Counted from the first letter of the stretch, positions 36,623-45,699 are shown. The stretch: 64,000 bases of DNA from UBA11865 sp963749825 (GCA_963749825.1 CAVVOI010000012.1:62001-126000), one strand, 5' to 3'. Notes: generated by a model from the letters alone, not told the origin. Numbers and translations are program-made.

Positions 36623-36922
36623 ATGACGACCGGACAGGATATGGATATCTGGCAATTCGCCCGGAAGAGCTTAAGTCGCGAGGATGTAGAACAAGCATAC
36701 GCCTTAGGTTTTGATCGCTGTCAGCAGTGTGATGAATGGTTTCACATGGCAGCCGAGGGCTGGGCGGACTGCGTTCGCTGCGGTAGGCATTGCCCGACGT
36801 GTGCAGACGAATTGAACTGGATTTGGTGTGATAAATGCGGACTACACACATGCCAAAACTGTGTGGAAATCGGGGAGTCGAATTATTGTGAGGTATGCTC
36901 GATCGAATACAAAGACGCCTAA
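36623..36922 (+). CDS. Small protein with six C-x2-C knuckles
   Basis: This 99-residue protein contains twelve cysteines, all in six C-x2-C pairs from residue 33 on ('CQQC', 'CVRC', 'CPTC', 'CDKC', 'CQNC', 'CEVC'), with conserved-looking Trp and His between them. The spacing suggests two or three zinc-binding treble-clef or B-box/RING-like modules. I do not recognise the family. The N-terminus ('DIWQFARKSLSREDVEQAYALG') is helical. It is probably co-transcribed with the RAYT-like gene. A protein-protein adaptor role is possible but unproven. Confidence 0.7.
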   Translation: MTTGQDMDIWQFARKSLSREDVEQAYALGFDRCQQCDEWFHMAAEGWADCVRCGRHCPTCADELNWIWCDKCGLHTCQNCVEIGESNYCEVCSIEYKDA

Positions 36923-37019
36923 TATACGTTGAATTTCAGCTATTGCCCGGATTGAAAATTAACAACGCAGAACTCTCTATTGACTATTGAGTTCATCAAG
37001 GCAGGATTATTGACCGCGT

Positions 37020-37307
37020 CTACCAGGAAAGAGCGTCCATCTTTTTAGCTAATTCGATATCCCAGGTACTTACAGCACCCAAATCGTGGGTGATCAACTC
37101 TACCTCAACCCGATTGTAAACATTGGACCATTCAGGATGGTGATCGAGCTTGTCTGCATAAATGGCGACGGCGACCATCCAGCCAATAGCTTCGGCAAAA
37201 GAAGCGAATTTAAAGAGTTTATACAGCTTTCCATCACGAAATTCCCAATCATAAAGCGAATCTGCTATCTCGATTACTTCAACATCTGATAAAACTCGCC
37301 GTTCCAT
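37020..37307 (-). CDS. phhB: Pterin-4a-carbinolamine dehydratase
   Basis: This 95-residue protein is full length for the PCD/DCoH family and contains its signature 'DHHPEWSNVYNRVEVELITHD', where the His pair and the later His bind the pterin. It dehydrates 4a-hydroxytetrahydrobiopterin during aromatic amino acid hydroxylation, but many bacteria keep it without a hydroxylase, where it may serve molybdopterin or other pterin metabolism. 'AGGAG' lies eight bases before the ATG. No hydroxylase is in the window. Confidence 0.92.
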   Translation of the reverse strand: MERRVLSDVEVIEIADSLYDWEFRDGKLYKLFKFASFAEAIGWMVAVAIYADKLDHHPEWSNVYNRVEVELITHDLGAVSTWDIELAKKMDALSW

Positions 37308-37338
37308 GGATTATTCTCCTGTCCATTTTCTAAAAACA

Positions 37339-38247
37339 TCATATTCTCATCGCCCAAACAGGCAGTTCGTCCCGCAATTGGCGAAAACCAAAGCGTCGAT
37401 AAAGCCGGTGAGAATTAATATTGTCGATTTGAGTGTTAAGAGTAACCTGCCGTATGCCTCGCCGCCAATAACCCGCAAGAGCAGAGGCCATAAGTGCACG
37501 GCCTACTCCTTGATTCTGCCAGTCGGCCGCGACCGTGATCCGCACCAAATGAACGCTTTCTTTCTTTTGTCCTTCGACACTGTATTGGAAACCAACGATT
37601 TGACCATCGATTTCGGCCAGATCGAAGCTCAACGCCTGCCGATAAGCCAAAGTTAGGCTTTGCGAGCTGTGCCGCCACAAGGGAATAAAAGCGTCTTCCT
37701 CCAAGGCTGCTAACATCGGCATATCGCCCAATTCGGCCGGCCTGATTGTGAAGCCGTTGAGCGGCAAAGATAATTCCCGCATATCATCATTATTGATATC
37801 GTTCTTGATGAAAGTTACGATCCGGTTAACTTGCTCAAAACCAAGGCTAACAAGCCAACTTTCGGGCCATATCCGGACCGGAAACCAGCCTAATTCCGTC
37901 ACACCAGAATCCCGGAAGTAGGGCAAAACGGCAGCAAGCATCAATTCCAACAAGGCCACGGGATTTTGTCCCCTACGAATAGCAACGAGTCGGACCCAAG
38001 CTGCCGGCTGGGGGTCCGCAGCGGCTGCAAAACAAGCCAGCATTGCCGGATCAGATCCCGGCGCCGGCGATTCGCAAACCACGAATCCCGGCGCGCCGAT
38101 CCAGTCAGCGGGAAGGTGCCAGTCAACATGAACATGACTGTACGGCGCACTTTGAATCAAACGATAAATTTCGCTTTTATCGTGCTCGTTAGCCGGCCGA
38201 ATTATGGTTTTCTCCGGGTTTGCTAATTCCATAGCGCTATTGTACAC
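37339..38247 (-). CDS. GNAT-family acetyltransferase (tandem-domain type)
   Basis: This 302-residue protein has a C-terminal GNAT domain (about 155-300). Its acetyl-CoA site is 'VRITVAADWQNQGVGRALM' (Q/R-x2-G-x-G/A) and it carries 'TLNTQIDNINSHRLYRRFGF'. The N-terminal half looks like a degenerate second GNAT domain ('KTIIRPANEHDKSEIYRLI'). The substrate is unknown. The start could be GTG 38247, with AGGA ten bases upstream, or ATG 38232. It is transcribed away from recA. Confidence 0.8.
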   Translation of the reverse strand: MYNSAMELANPEKTIIRPANEHDKSEIYRLIQSAPYSHVHVDWHLPADWIGAPGFVVCESPAPGSDPAMLACFAAAADPQPAAWVRLVAIRRGQNPVALLELMLAAVLPYFRDSGVTELGWFPVRIWPESWLVSLGFEQVNRIVTFIKNDINNDDMRELSLPLNGFTIRPAELGDMPMLAALEEDAFIPLWRHSSQSLTLAYRQALSFDLAEIDGQIVGFQYSVEGQKKESVHLVRITVAADWQNQGVGRALMASALAGYWRRGIRQVTLNTQIDNINSHRLYRRFGFRQLRDELPVWAMRI

Positions 38248-38291
38248 TAGGCTATCATCCTATCGAGATTAGTATCGTAGCACGAGATTTT

Positions 38292-39323
38292 ATGGACGAT
38301 CAAGGTCGGGACCGCGCCTTGGAAACGGCAATCGCTGGGATTCAGAAGCGATTTGGCGATGGGGCCATCATGCGCCTCGGGGATGCCAGTCACATGCAGG
38401 TTGAGGCAATTCCTACAGGTTCGATATCACTTGACATCGCCTTGGGCGTGGGCGGTTTGCCGCGCGGCCGGGTGGTTGAAATCTATGGACCTGAATCTTC
38501 AGGCAAGACGACTCTTTGCCAACATGTCATCGCCGAAGCCCAACGCCGGGGTGGTATCTGTGCCTTCATAGATATGGAGCACGCTCTGGACCCCAATTAC
38601 GCCGCCCGTTGTGGCGTGGACGTCGATAACCTCTATGTCTCCCAGCCTGATACCGGCGAACAGGCCCTGGAAATCGCCGAAGCGCTTATACGTTCAGGCA
38701 CAATGGACGTCGTCGTTATCGATTCAGTGGCTGCTTTGGTACCACGGGCCGAGATTGAAGGCGAGATGGGCGATTCCCATATGGGTTTGCAGGCCAGGCT
38801 AATGTCGCAGGCACTGCGCAAGTTGTCCGGCGTCATCAAACAAACCAATACAGTCGTCATCTTCACCAATCAGCTTCGTTCGAAGATCGGCGTCATGTTT
38901 GGCAGCCCGGAAACAACCAGTGGCGGCAACGCGCTTAAGTTCTATGCTTCAGTTCGGCTGGACATGCGCCGGATTCAAGCCATCAAAGCCAGCGGCGATG
39001 TGGTCGGCAATCGCACCCGGGTAAAAGTCAAGAAGAACAAAGTCGCCCCACCCTTCACTGAGGCCGAGTTTGATATCATGTACAACACCGGCATTTCCAG
39101 AGAAGGTGACGTTCTTGATTTGGCGGTAAATTACGGCCAAGTCGAAAAACGAGGCGCCTTTTTCAGATATGGCGAAACCCTGCTAGGACAAGGTCGGGAA
39201 AATGCAAAAACCACCCTTCGAGAAGACCCGGAACTCACTTCTGAGTTAGAGAACATGATCCGAGTTGAGGCAGGATTGGTACCTGTAGAGTTGTCGCCAG
39301 ACTTTGAAGCTACGATGATCTAG
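38292..39323 (+). CDS. recA: RecA recombinase
   Basis: This is a 343-residue RecA. Walker A is 'GPESSGKTT', Walker B is 'VVVIDSVAAL', loop L1 is 'EGEMGDSHMG' and loop L2 is 'GVMFGSPETTSGGNALKFYASVRLD', all intact. It drives strand exchange and the SOS response. 'FIDMEHALDP' replaces the more usual 'FIDAEHALDP'. The C-terminal tail lacks the long acidic end of E. coli RecA. It is followed by recX and rny. I see no recognisable LexA box in the 44 bases before the ATG. Confidence 0.98.
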   Translation: MDDQGRDRALETAIAGIQKRFGDGAIMRLGDASHMQVEAIPTGSISLDIALGVGGLPRGRVVEIYGPESSGKTTLCQHVIAEAQRRGGICAFIDMEHALDPNYAARCGVDVDNLYVSQPDTGEQALEIAEALIRSGTMDVVVIDSVAALVPRAEIEGEMGDSHMGLQARLMSQALRKLSGVIKQTNTVVIFTNQLRSKIGVMFGSPETTSGGNALKFYASVRLDMRRIQAIKASGDVVGNRTRVKVKKNKVAPPFTEAEFDIMYNTGISREGDVLDLAVNYGQVEKRGAFFRYGETLLGQGRENAKTTLREDPELTSELENMIRVEAGLVPVELSPDFEATMI

Positions 39324-39430
39324 ATCGAGACGATGTGGTTGCCAACGGCTAAAGACGCAACCGTTAGCTAGTATGCATCGCAGAAAATAACCGATTGGTT
39401 TTTCGGCTCGAACTGCGTTAGAGAATATGA

Positions 39431-39456
39431 CCTCGCGTCTTATTAAGCGAGGTTTT
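39431..39456 (+). terminator. Weak intrinsic terminator after recA
   Basis: CCTCGC (39431-39436) pairs with GCGAGG (39447-39452) around a ten-base loop and is followed by four T. It lies 108 bases after the recA stop. Confidence 0.5.
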
Positions 39457-39558
39457 GATCTGAAATTTCATAGGTGACCTGGGTAAGATATTCGCGATAG
39501 ACTCCATCTTGATCCAGGCTCAATGGTTAGTAGCTTACTAGATTAGCGGTTTTGTAAA

Positions 39559-39575
39559 CAGGTAGGTTGTACCTG
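39559..39575. promoter_or_regulatory. Inverted repeat CAGGTA-N5-TACCTG before recX
   Basis: This is a perfect 6-base inverted repeat between two terminators. It could be an operator or a small hairpin; nothing identifies its ligand. Confidence 0.3.
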
Positions 39576-39600
39576 CCTATTAAAGAGCGTAGTTGATTAT

Positions 39601-39630
39601 AGCCGTGGCTCAAGCCACGGCTTTTTCTTT
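39601..39630 (+). terminator. Strong intrinsic terminator immediately before recX
   Basis: AGCCGTGGC (39601-39609), loop TCAA, GCCACGGCT (39614-39622), then TTTTCTTT. The nine-base perfect stem, stable tetraloop and T tract are textbook. It ends two bases before the first possible recX start, so recX can only be made by read-through or from a start within or after it. Confidence 0.85.
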
Positions 39631-39632
39631 GG

Positions 39633-40289
39633 TTGAGCATATTGATTAATAACGAAGTTAATTCTACGATAACAGATCTGACGCTCCAGAAGCGTAACAA
39701 GGAACGATTAAACATCTTCCTTGATGGCGAGTATGCTTTTAGCCTGGCGATGTCGATAGCCTCAGGTCTGTCGATTGGCAAGATCCTGACGCCATCCGAA
39801 ATCGACAGTCTGCTAACTAAAGATGTCTTGGAGAAAGCGAAACAAAGTGCTTATCGTTACTTGAGTTTCCGACCGAGAAGTATTAAAGAGGTAGAAAAGA
39901 GTCTAAGTCGCAAAGGTTTTGATGAGAACACTGTAGAGCAGGTGATGGATCGTCTGCTCGAGCTTGAATTGGTGGACGATCGAGCTTTTGCCCATTATTG
40001 GATTGAACAACGAGAGACATTTAAGCCACGCGGTCACAGAGCGCTACGTCACGAACTGTACCAAAAAGGCATCGACCGCGAAATCGTCGATAGCGTTCTG
40101 ATCGAAGTAGACGAAGAATCTGCTGCCCGGCGCGCTGGACAGAAGAAAGTTGGGTTGTGGTCCAAATTGCCAAGGGACGACTTCTTTAAAAAGATGGACA
40201 GCTTTCTTCAGCGCCGTGGTTTTAACTATGAAGTCACAAGATCCGTAACCATTGAACTATGGAATACCATCGAAGAGGATGGACAATGA
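39633..40289 (+). CDS. recX: RecX, regulator of RecA
   Basis: This 218-residue protein has the RecX three-helix repeats: 'KAKQSAYRYLSFRPRSIKEVEKSLSRKGFDENTVEQVMDRLLELELVDDRAFAHYWIEQR', then 'PRGHRALRHELYQKGIDREIVDSVL'. RecX inhibits RecA filaments. The N-terminal beta part ('TITDLTLQKRNKERLNIFLDGEYAFSL') is as in Chloroflexi and Gram-positive forms. The first start is TTG 39633, with another TTG at 39642; neither has a Shine-Dalgarno site because a terminator fills the upstream region. It is followed by rny after 34 bases. Confidence 0.9.
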   Translation: MSILINNEVNSTITDLTLQKRNKERLNIFLDGEYAFSLAMSIASGLSIGKILTPSEIDSLLTKDVLEKAKQSAYRYLSFRPRSIKEVEKSLSRKGFDENTVEQVMDRLLELELVDDRAFAHYWIEQRETFKPRGHRALRHELYQKGIDREIVDSVLIEVDEESAARRAGQKKVGLWSKLPRDDFFKKMDSFLQRRGFNYEVTRSVTIELWNTIEEDGQ

Positions 40290-40323
40290 GACTGACTACG
40301 GTCTCCTCTAGGAGTTAATTAAC

Positions 40324-41859
40324 ATGACGCAATTACTGTTAGGCATAATTGCCGGCCTGATCATAGGCGGTGTTGCCGTTGCCATCGTCATGTGGCTGGT
40401 TTTGAAACCCCGTACCGATGCTGAATACGAAAAATTACAGCGCGATACAGAGGATTCGAGACAGGCTGCTGAACGAGAAGCCCAGACAATCATTTCATCG
40501 GCAAAAGATGAGGCCCAGAAAACGCGCGGAGAAGCGGAAAAAGTCGTCAAACAACGATATTCCGATCTGGCCCGGGCGGAAGAAAGAATTGATCAACGCC
40601 AATCCAGTCTGGATAAACAAGCCCAACGCTTGGAAGCCCGCGAACAAGTGCTCAATAAGCGCCAAAGCCGGATGGACAAACGAACGAATCAACTGGAAAC
40701 GATGGAAGCGGAAAGGTTAGAAGAGTTACAACGTGTAGCTTCGATGACAACCGAAGAAGCGAAGCAACAACTCTTACAGGCAGTCGAAACTGATGCCCGG
40801 CAGGATATGGCTCGCATCATGCGCGAAATCGAAGACGAGGCCAAGGAAACTGGCGAAGAGAAAGCCCGCGAATTAGTCGCCTTAGCCATTCAACGTGTGG
40901 CTAGCGACCATGTTTCAGAAATTACGGTGTCAGTGGTGCCACTGCCAAACGACGAGATGAAAGGCCGGATCATCGGTCGTAATGGGCGGAATATTCGCGC
41001 CTTTGAAATGGCCGCCGGAGTAGATGTCGTCGTAGATGACACGCCGGAGGCGGTGACGATTTCATCCTTTGATTCAGTTCGGCGTGAAGTAGCCCGTGTT
41101 GCCATGGCAAGGCTTATCACCGACGGCCGGATCCATCCAGCCCGCATCGAAAAAATCCTCGAAGACGCCCAGGCCGAAGTAGAAAAGAAAATGAAAGAAG
41201 CAGGTGAACAAGCAGCTTATGAAGCCAACGTGCATGGCTTACACCCGGAAGTTATTCGGATGCTTGGACGGCTCAAGTACCGTACCTCTTACGGTCAAAA
41301 TCAGCTTCACCACTCAGTCGAAGCCGCAAAGATAGCCGCTGTCCTAGCAGCTGAACTTGGCGCAGATGTTAATGTGGCCAAGATGGGCGCCTTGCTGCAT
41401 GATTTAGGCAAGGCCATGGACCACGATCAAGAGGGCACCCATGCCATGTTAGGTGCCGACTTCGCTAAACGGTTCAAGGTCCCACCCAATGTACTCAACG
41501 CGATTGCCTCACACCACCATGAAGTGGAACAAGAGTCAGTTGAATCGATTATTGTGGAGGCGGCCGATGCCATATCTGGGGCTCGACCCGGCGCGCGTCG
41601 CGAGAGCCTGGAAAATTACATCAAACGCGTACGGACCCTAGAAGATATCGCCACGTCCTTCGACGGTGTGGAGAGTGCTTACGCTTTGCAGGCCGGCCGC
41701 GAGATCAGAATTCTCGTTCGCCCGGGTGCAATTGATGATTATGGGGCTATTCGCCTATCGAAAGATATCGCTAAAACCATCGAAGATAGCATGCAATATC
41801 CCGGTCAGATTCAGGTTACAGTAGTTCGAGAGACTCGGGCTGTTGGCTTTGCCAAGTAA
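40324..41859 (+). CDS. rny: Ribonuclease Y
   Basis: This 511-residue protein has an N-terminal membrane anchor (about 5-25), a long Glu/Arg/Gln-rich coiled coil (about 35-160), a KH domain ('GRIIGRNGRNIRAFEMAAGVDVVVDD') and an HD domain with its metal-binding His in 'LHHSVEAAKIA' and the 'LLHDLGKAMD' motif. RNase Y begins mRNA decay at the membrane. Length and order match the family. The ATG follows 'TAGGAG' at a normal distance. Confidence 0.96.
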   Translation: MTQLLLGIIAGLIIGGVAVAIVMWLVLKPRTDAEYEKLQRDTEDSRQAAEREAQTIISSAKDEAQKTRGEAEKVVKQRYSDLARAEERIDQRQSSLDKQAQRLEAREQVLNKRQSRMDKRTNQLETMEAERLEELQRVASMTTEEAKQQLLQAVETDARQDMARIMREIEDEAKETGEEKARELVALAIQRVASDHVSEITVSVVPLPNDEMKGRIIGRNGRNIRAFEMAAGVDVVVDDTPEAVTISSFDSVRREVARVAMARLITDGRIHPARIEKILEDAQAEVEKKMKEAGEQAAYEANVHGLHPEVIRMLGRLKYRTSYGQNQLHHSVEAAKIAAVLAAELGADVNVAKMGALLHDLGKAMDHDQEGTHAMLGADFAKRFKVPPNVLNAIASHHHEVEQESVESIIVEAADAISGARPGARRESLENYIKRVRTLEDIATSFDGVESAYALQAGREIRILVRPGAIDDYGAIRLSKDIAKTIEDSMQYPGQIQVTVVRETRAVGFAK

Positions 41860-41877
41860 TTTCATAGGAGAATCACC

Positions 41878-42642
41878 ATGCGTATACCCATCATTGCCGG
41901 CAATTGGAAGATGAATAAAACAGCGGACGAGGCCTTGGTTTTCGTTCGCGAGATTCGAAACGAGCTTAATAATATCACCAGCGTTGAAAGCGTGGTTTGC
42001 CCACCATTTATCGCCTTGCCCGCTGTAGCTGATGCCTTAAAAGGCACGCGAATAGCTGTAGGCGCACAAAATGTTCACTACGAAAACAATGGCGCTTTCA
42101 CCGGTGAAATTGCCGCTGACATGTTGGTCCCGTATTGCCAGTACGTGATCATAGGTCACTCAGAGAGGCGAGCCTATTTCTGTGAAACAAATGAAAAAGT
42201 CAATAAAAAGGCTAAGCAAATTTTATCTTTTGGCATGACCCCAATCATCTGCGTTGGCGAGAGCCTGGAACAAAACGAAGCCGGTGAAACTCATGATTTT
42301 GTTAGCCAGCAAGTCAAAGCTGCATTTTCTGGTCTTACACCCGAGCAGGCCGCCACTTGCGTCATAGCCTACGAACCTATCTGGGCTATCGGAACCGGCA
42401 AATCAGCCAGCGCCGCGGAAGCCGGTCTCATTATCGGCCGGACCGTTCGTGGGGCGGTGGCTGACGAATATGGCGAGCAGACTGCCCAATTGGTGCGGGT
42501 TCAATATGGGGGCAGCGCCAATCCATCCAATATCAGCGAATATATGAGTCAGCCTGACATCGATGGTGCGTTGGTCGGTGGCGCTAGCTTGAAGCCAACT
42601 TTCGTCGAAATGGTAATGGAAACTGCCAGGGTGACTGCCTAG
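41878..42642 (+). CDS. tpiA: Triosephosphate isomerase
   Basis: This 254-residue TIM barrel has all active-site elements: 'AGNWKMN' (Lys), 'IIGHSERR' (His), 'AYEPIWAIGTGKSAS' (Glu and loop 6) and 'YGGSANPSN' (phosphate loop). It interconverts dihydroxyacetone phosphate and glyceraldehyde 3-phosphate. A good ribosome-binding site 'ATAGGAGA' precedes the ATG. It follows rny after 18 bases. Confidence 0.97.
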   Translation: MRIPIIAGNWKMNKTADEALVFVREIRNELNNITSVESVVCPPFIALPAVADALKGTRIAVGAQNVHYENNGAFTGEIAADMLVPYCQYVIIGHSERRAYFCETNEKVNKKAKQILSFGMTPIICVGESLEQNEAGETHDFVSQQVKAAFSGLTPEQAATCVIAYEPIWAIGTGKSASAAEAGLIIGRTVRGAVADEYGEQTAQLVRVQYGGSANPSNISEYMSQPDIDGALVGGASLKPTFVEMVMETARVTA

Positions 42643-42658
42643 ACACAGCGGACTAAAG

Positions 42659-43447
42659 ATGAGTGGCACACTAATGCCCTTTATTTGGATCGCCGTGACA
42701 ATCCCAATTCTGCTTCTATTCCAAAGGTGGATCCACCGTCACTTACATGGCGTATCCTTTCTAATCACTGGAAAGAGAAGTTGGGCCGTTGTCCTCTATG
42801 CCATCATCTTATTCCCCGGCGTATTACTCCACGAATTGAGTCATTGGCTGACGGCCAATATCCTGGGTGTGCGCACTGGCGCGTTCTCTGTCCTGCCCAA
42901 AAGCATGGCCGACGGAACGATACAGTTGGGGTATGTTGAATACTACAAATCAAGCCGGGTTGGTCCAATACGCGAAAGCTTGATCGGTAGTGCGCCACTG
43001 GTTACCGGAACGGCTGTGGTCCTGTTAATCGCCCTGAATATCTTCGATTTGTTTGCGCTGGCCACGGCGATCCAGACTGGAAACATAGAAACACTTACCG
43101 CTTCGCTAACGGCTTTGTTTTCAACTCGTGATTTTTTCCTCTGGTTGTATTTGATCTTCGCCATAAGCAACGCGATGATGCCGAGCTCGTCCGATCGCCG
43201 GGCCTGGCCAGCTTTTACCGTCATCATGGTCGCCGTCGCCTTATTTCTTTACCTGGTCGGTTTGATGGATATCTTTGTCGACACCCTCATCGGCCCAGCC
43301 AGTATCGTCTTTGGAAATCTAGGCCTTGCCTACTCATTGGCAATTGGCGTCGATCTTTTTTTCATGTTCGCCATTTACGTTATTGAGTGGCTATTGAGCC
43401 GGATCAAGGGCGTCGATGTCGTGTATGGCAACAGCGGATCGTCGTAG
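42659..43447 (+). CDS. Polytopic membrane protein with HExxH motif, putative metalloprotease
   Basis: This 262-residue protein has about six membrane helices. The second helix carries 'GVLLHELSHWLTANILGV', an H-E-x2-H zinc motif inside the membrane as in site-2-type (M50) proteases. The second half has no clear N/D-P-D-G motif, so the third ligand is not identified and proteolysis is unproven. I do not recognise a named family. It is on the same strand as tpiA, 16 bases away, and the next gene starts 17 bases after it. Confidence 0.65.
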   Translation: MSGTLMPFIWIAVTIPILLLFQRWIHRHLHGVSFLITGKRSWAVVLYAIILFPGVLLHELSHWLTANILGVRTGAFSVLPKSMADGTIQLGYVEYYKSSRVGPIRESLIGSAPLVTGTAVVLLIALNIFDLFALATAIQTGNIETLTASLTALFSTRDFFLWLYLIFAISNAMMPSSSDRRAWPAFTVIMVAVALFLYLVGLMDIFVDTLIGPASIVFGNLGLAYSLAIGVDLFFMFAIYVIEWLLSRIKGVDVVYGNSGSS

Positions 43448-43464
43448 GAATTACCTCGAAGAAA

Positions 43465-44628
43465 ATGGACCAGACACTCTTTCATCGACACATCAGATCC
43501 TTGCCCGCCTTAGTCGAAGACTCAATAGATGAGATAAACAATGAATGCCGCCAATTGTTTAGACCCGCATTCTCACGACGCATTGGCCAGGTAATTATAA
43601 CGGGATGTGGTGATAGTTTTCATGCAGCCATGTGTGCCCGCCTGAGTTTCATGAAGTGGACTGGATTGAATTGCCAGGTTTTACCCGCAATGGCCTTCGC
43701 TCGCTACCAGGCAGCCTATTTGTCGGCACCTGCGTCGTTGTCCAACCTGGTCGTGGGTGTCTCTGCCAGCGGCCAGGTCAGCCGGACAATTGAAGCAATC
43801 GAGTTGGCTAGGCAGGCTCAAGCGATAACCGTTGCGGTAACCGGCGATTCATCGAGCCCTTTGGCTCAGGTCGCCGAGTATATATTGCCAGTACTTATCC
43901 CGACCTTAACCGAGGATGAACTATCAATCGTGGTTCCAGGGGCACGAAGCTTCCTTGCCTCCTTATTGGCTCTTTATTTCGCTGCACTCGCAATAGGGTC
44001 GGCCAATGAAAAACTATCTAATTCTGACGTCGAGTCACTTCGCCGTGAGCTGAAGGGCCTGGCTGCTCCGATGAACGAAACCATCGCCAGAAACGAACCA
44101 TTGGCCAGCCGAATCGCTCAGGAATGGTTGGAAGCTGAAACTTTGGTTTTCTGTGGCGCTGGCCCGAATTATGGTTCCGCCCTATTTTCAGCTGCGAAAA
44201 TATTGGAAGCATCGGGAGAACCGGCAATTGCCCAAGAAATGGAAGAGTGGGCACATCTAGAATATTTTGGCGCAACGCCTAATACGCCAACCTTTCTAAT
44301 CGGTGGCTTTGAACACGACCAAGACAGAGCCCAGGAAATAGCAACTGCGGCAAAAGCTATCGGCCGGCGCCTGGCCATTATTGCTCCCGAACATAGCAAA
44401 CTAGCTCAAGGCGAGGCGAAAGATATCCTCTTACCGCTAATCGGCGACATCGACGAAGTTTATTCACCGTTGCTGGCGACATTACCTGCCATGCTATTTG
44501 CAGCATCGCGATCATTGGCGATGAATGAACCCTATTTCCGGGCTTTCGCCGGCGGTCGCAATGTTGAAGGTGGCGGGGGCATTTCTCGTATCCGGACTAG
44601 CCACCGAATTAGAAAGCTGATACTTTAG
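43465..44628 (+). CDS. SIS-domain sugar isomerase-like protein (GlmS C-terminal type)
   Basis: This protein of about 387 residues has two SIS domains. The first starts 'VIITGCGDSFHAAMCARLSF' and has 'VVGVSASGQVSRTIEAIELAR', the sugar-phosphate loop S-x-S-G; the second has 'LVFCGAGPNYGSALFSAAKILE' and 'AHLEYFGATPNTPTFLI'. This is the layout of the isomerase half of GlmS and of AgaS/FrlB deglycases. No glutaminase domain is present, so it is not GlmS itself. I set the start at ATG 43465 because the longer frame (from 43387) overlaps the upstream gene and adds non-homologous sequence. The PfkB kinase next to it suggests a sugar-phosphate salvage pair. Confidence 0.78.
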   Translation: MDQTLFHRHIRSLPALVEDSIDEINNECRQLFRPAFSRRIGQVIITGCGDSFHAAMCARLSFMKWTGLNCQVLPAMAFARYQAAYLSAPASLSNLVVGVSASGQVSRTIEAIELARQAQAITVAVTGDSSSPLAQVAEYILPVLIPTLTEDELSIVVPGARSFLASLLALYFAALAIGSANEKLSNSDVESLRRELKGLAAPMNETIARNEPLASRIAQEWLEAETLVFCGAGPNYGSALFSAAKILEASGEPAIAQEMEEWAHLEYFGATPNTPTFLIGGFEHDQDRAQEIATAAKAIGRRLAIIAPEHSKLAQGEAKDILLPLIGDIDEVYSPLLATLPAMLFAASRSLAMNEPYFRAFAGGRNVEGGGGISRIRTSHRIRKLIL

Positions 44629-44648
44629 GTTTCTTGAGGAGGGAGAGC

Positions 44649-45653
44649 ATGCTCGTCACAGCTGGGGGGATGCGCATCGATAGCATCATCACCCATGACG
44701 GCCGGGCCCATTTAGGGCTCCTTGGGGGAAATGCGCTTTATTCCGCTGGCGGGGCTTCTATCTGGATCGATGATATTGCTGTCTGGGCACGAATCGGTCA
44801 AAACTATCCGGTAGAGTGGTTACCACGATTGGAAAGGCATGGCTTGAATATCGAGGGGTTGGTTAAGGTAAAAGGCTCTCAGGAACACCAAACATTTTAT
44901 GCTTATGGAGAAGATGGACGGCGTCACGATACTGATCCGTCTTACCATTTCGCTCGCATCGGACTCCCGTTGCCCCAGGAATTAAAGAACTATGTCCACT
45001 CTACCCCTGGGCAGGATGATCCCCTGACTTACGAGCCGTTGGCTCTGAGACCTGAAGATTGGCCAGCAAGATTTGATAGGGCCAATGCCGTTCACTTGGC
45101 TCCATTATCGATCCGGACACACGTGGAGGTGGCGGCTTTTCTTCGTGATCGAGGAATGAAATGGCTTTCAGTAGATCCGGGCGAGCGTTATATGCGTCCC
45201 CAATTCATCCCCGAAATTCGGCGTTTTTTACCCGCTATCGATGTATTTCTCCCTAGTTATCAGGAACTAGTGTCTTTGTTTGGCTCTGGTGTGGACGTTG
45301 TCGCGGCTGTGCGGAAACTTGCTGAATGGGGGACGCCGCTCATCATTGTGAAATTGGGGGCGGAAGGGGTGCTAATATACTCAAAGAAACTCGATGAGGT
45401 ATCCAAGCTGGCGCCATACCACCGGCCCGGTGACAAACGTGTTATCGACGTTACGGGAGCCGGTGACTCATTTTGTGGTGGGTTTTTGGCGGGACTTCAT
45501 CAAGGATTGAACCCTGAGGAGAGCGTCAAAATGGGGATGGTTTCAGCTTCCTTGGCTGTGGAAGGGTACGGCGTACGGTTCGCGTCTGAGCAACCCGTAG
45601 GAATCGGCGCCAGGAGGCTGCAGGCTTATGAGGAACGATTCCTAAAAAAATAG
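44649..45653 (+). CDS. PfkB-family carbohydrate kinase
   Basis: This protein of about 334 residues shows PfkB features: an N-terminal 'HLGLLGGNALYSAGGASIWI' (the Gly-rich substrate loop), 'PSYQELVSLFG' and the ATP/anion-hole signature 'VIDVTGAGDSFCGGFLAGL' with the catalytic Asp. It phosphorylates a sugar or nucleoside that cannot be identified. ATG 44649 is chosen because 'AGGAGGGA' lies a few bases upstream; the in-frame TTG at 44634 would overlap that site. It forms a probable pair with the SIS gene. Confidence 0.85.
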   Translation: MLVTAGGMRIDSIITHDGRAHLGLLGGNALYSAGGASIWIDDIAVWARIGQNYPVEWLPRLERHGLNIEGLVKVKGSQEHQTFYAYGEDGRRHDTDPSYHFARIGLPLPQELKNYVHSTPGQDDPLTYEPLALRPEDWPARFDRANAVHLAPLSIRTHVEVAAFLRDRGMKWLSVDPGERYMRPQFIPEIRRFLPAIDVFLPSYQELVSLFGSGVDVVAAVRKLAEWGTPLIIVKLGAEGVLIYSKKLDEVSKLAPYHRPGDKRVIDVTGAGDSFCGGFLAGLHQGLNPEESVKMGMVSASLAVEGYGVRFASEQPVGIGARRLQAYEERFLKK

Positions 45654-45656
45654 CAA

Positions 45657-45681
45657 GGAGCGCCCCATTCAGGAGCGCTCC
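45657..45681 (-). terminator. Hairpin between convergent genes, terminator for the minus strand
   Basis: GGAGCGC (45657-45663) and GCGCTCC (45675-45681) form a seven-base stem. Read on the minus strand it is followed by TTGCTATTTTTTT, a fair T tract; the plus side has none. Confidence 0.6.
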
Positions 45682-45699
45682 ACTATTCGTTTCTATATT

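Larger units (their letters stand above)
39324..39632 (+). other. recA-recX intergenic region with stem-loops
   Basis: There is no coding frame here. The interval holds a weak terminator-like hairpin, a short perfect inverted repeat and a strong terminator next to recX, each listed separately. Confidence 0.5.

Noticed and set aside
43387..43464. Longer N-terminus of the SIS protein
   Set aside because: It overlaps the upstream membrane gene, has no homology-like content, and a good ATG lies at 43465.
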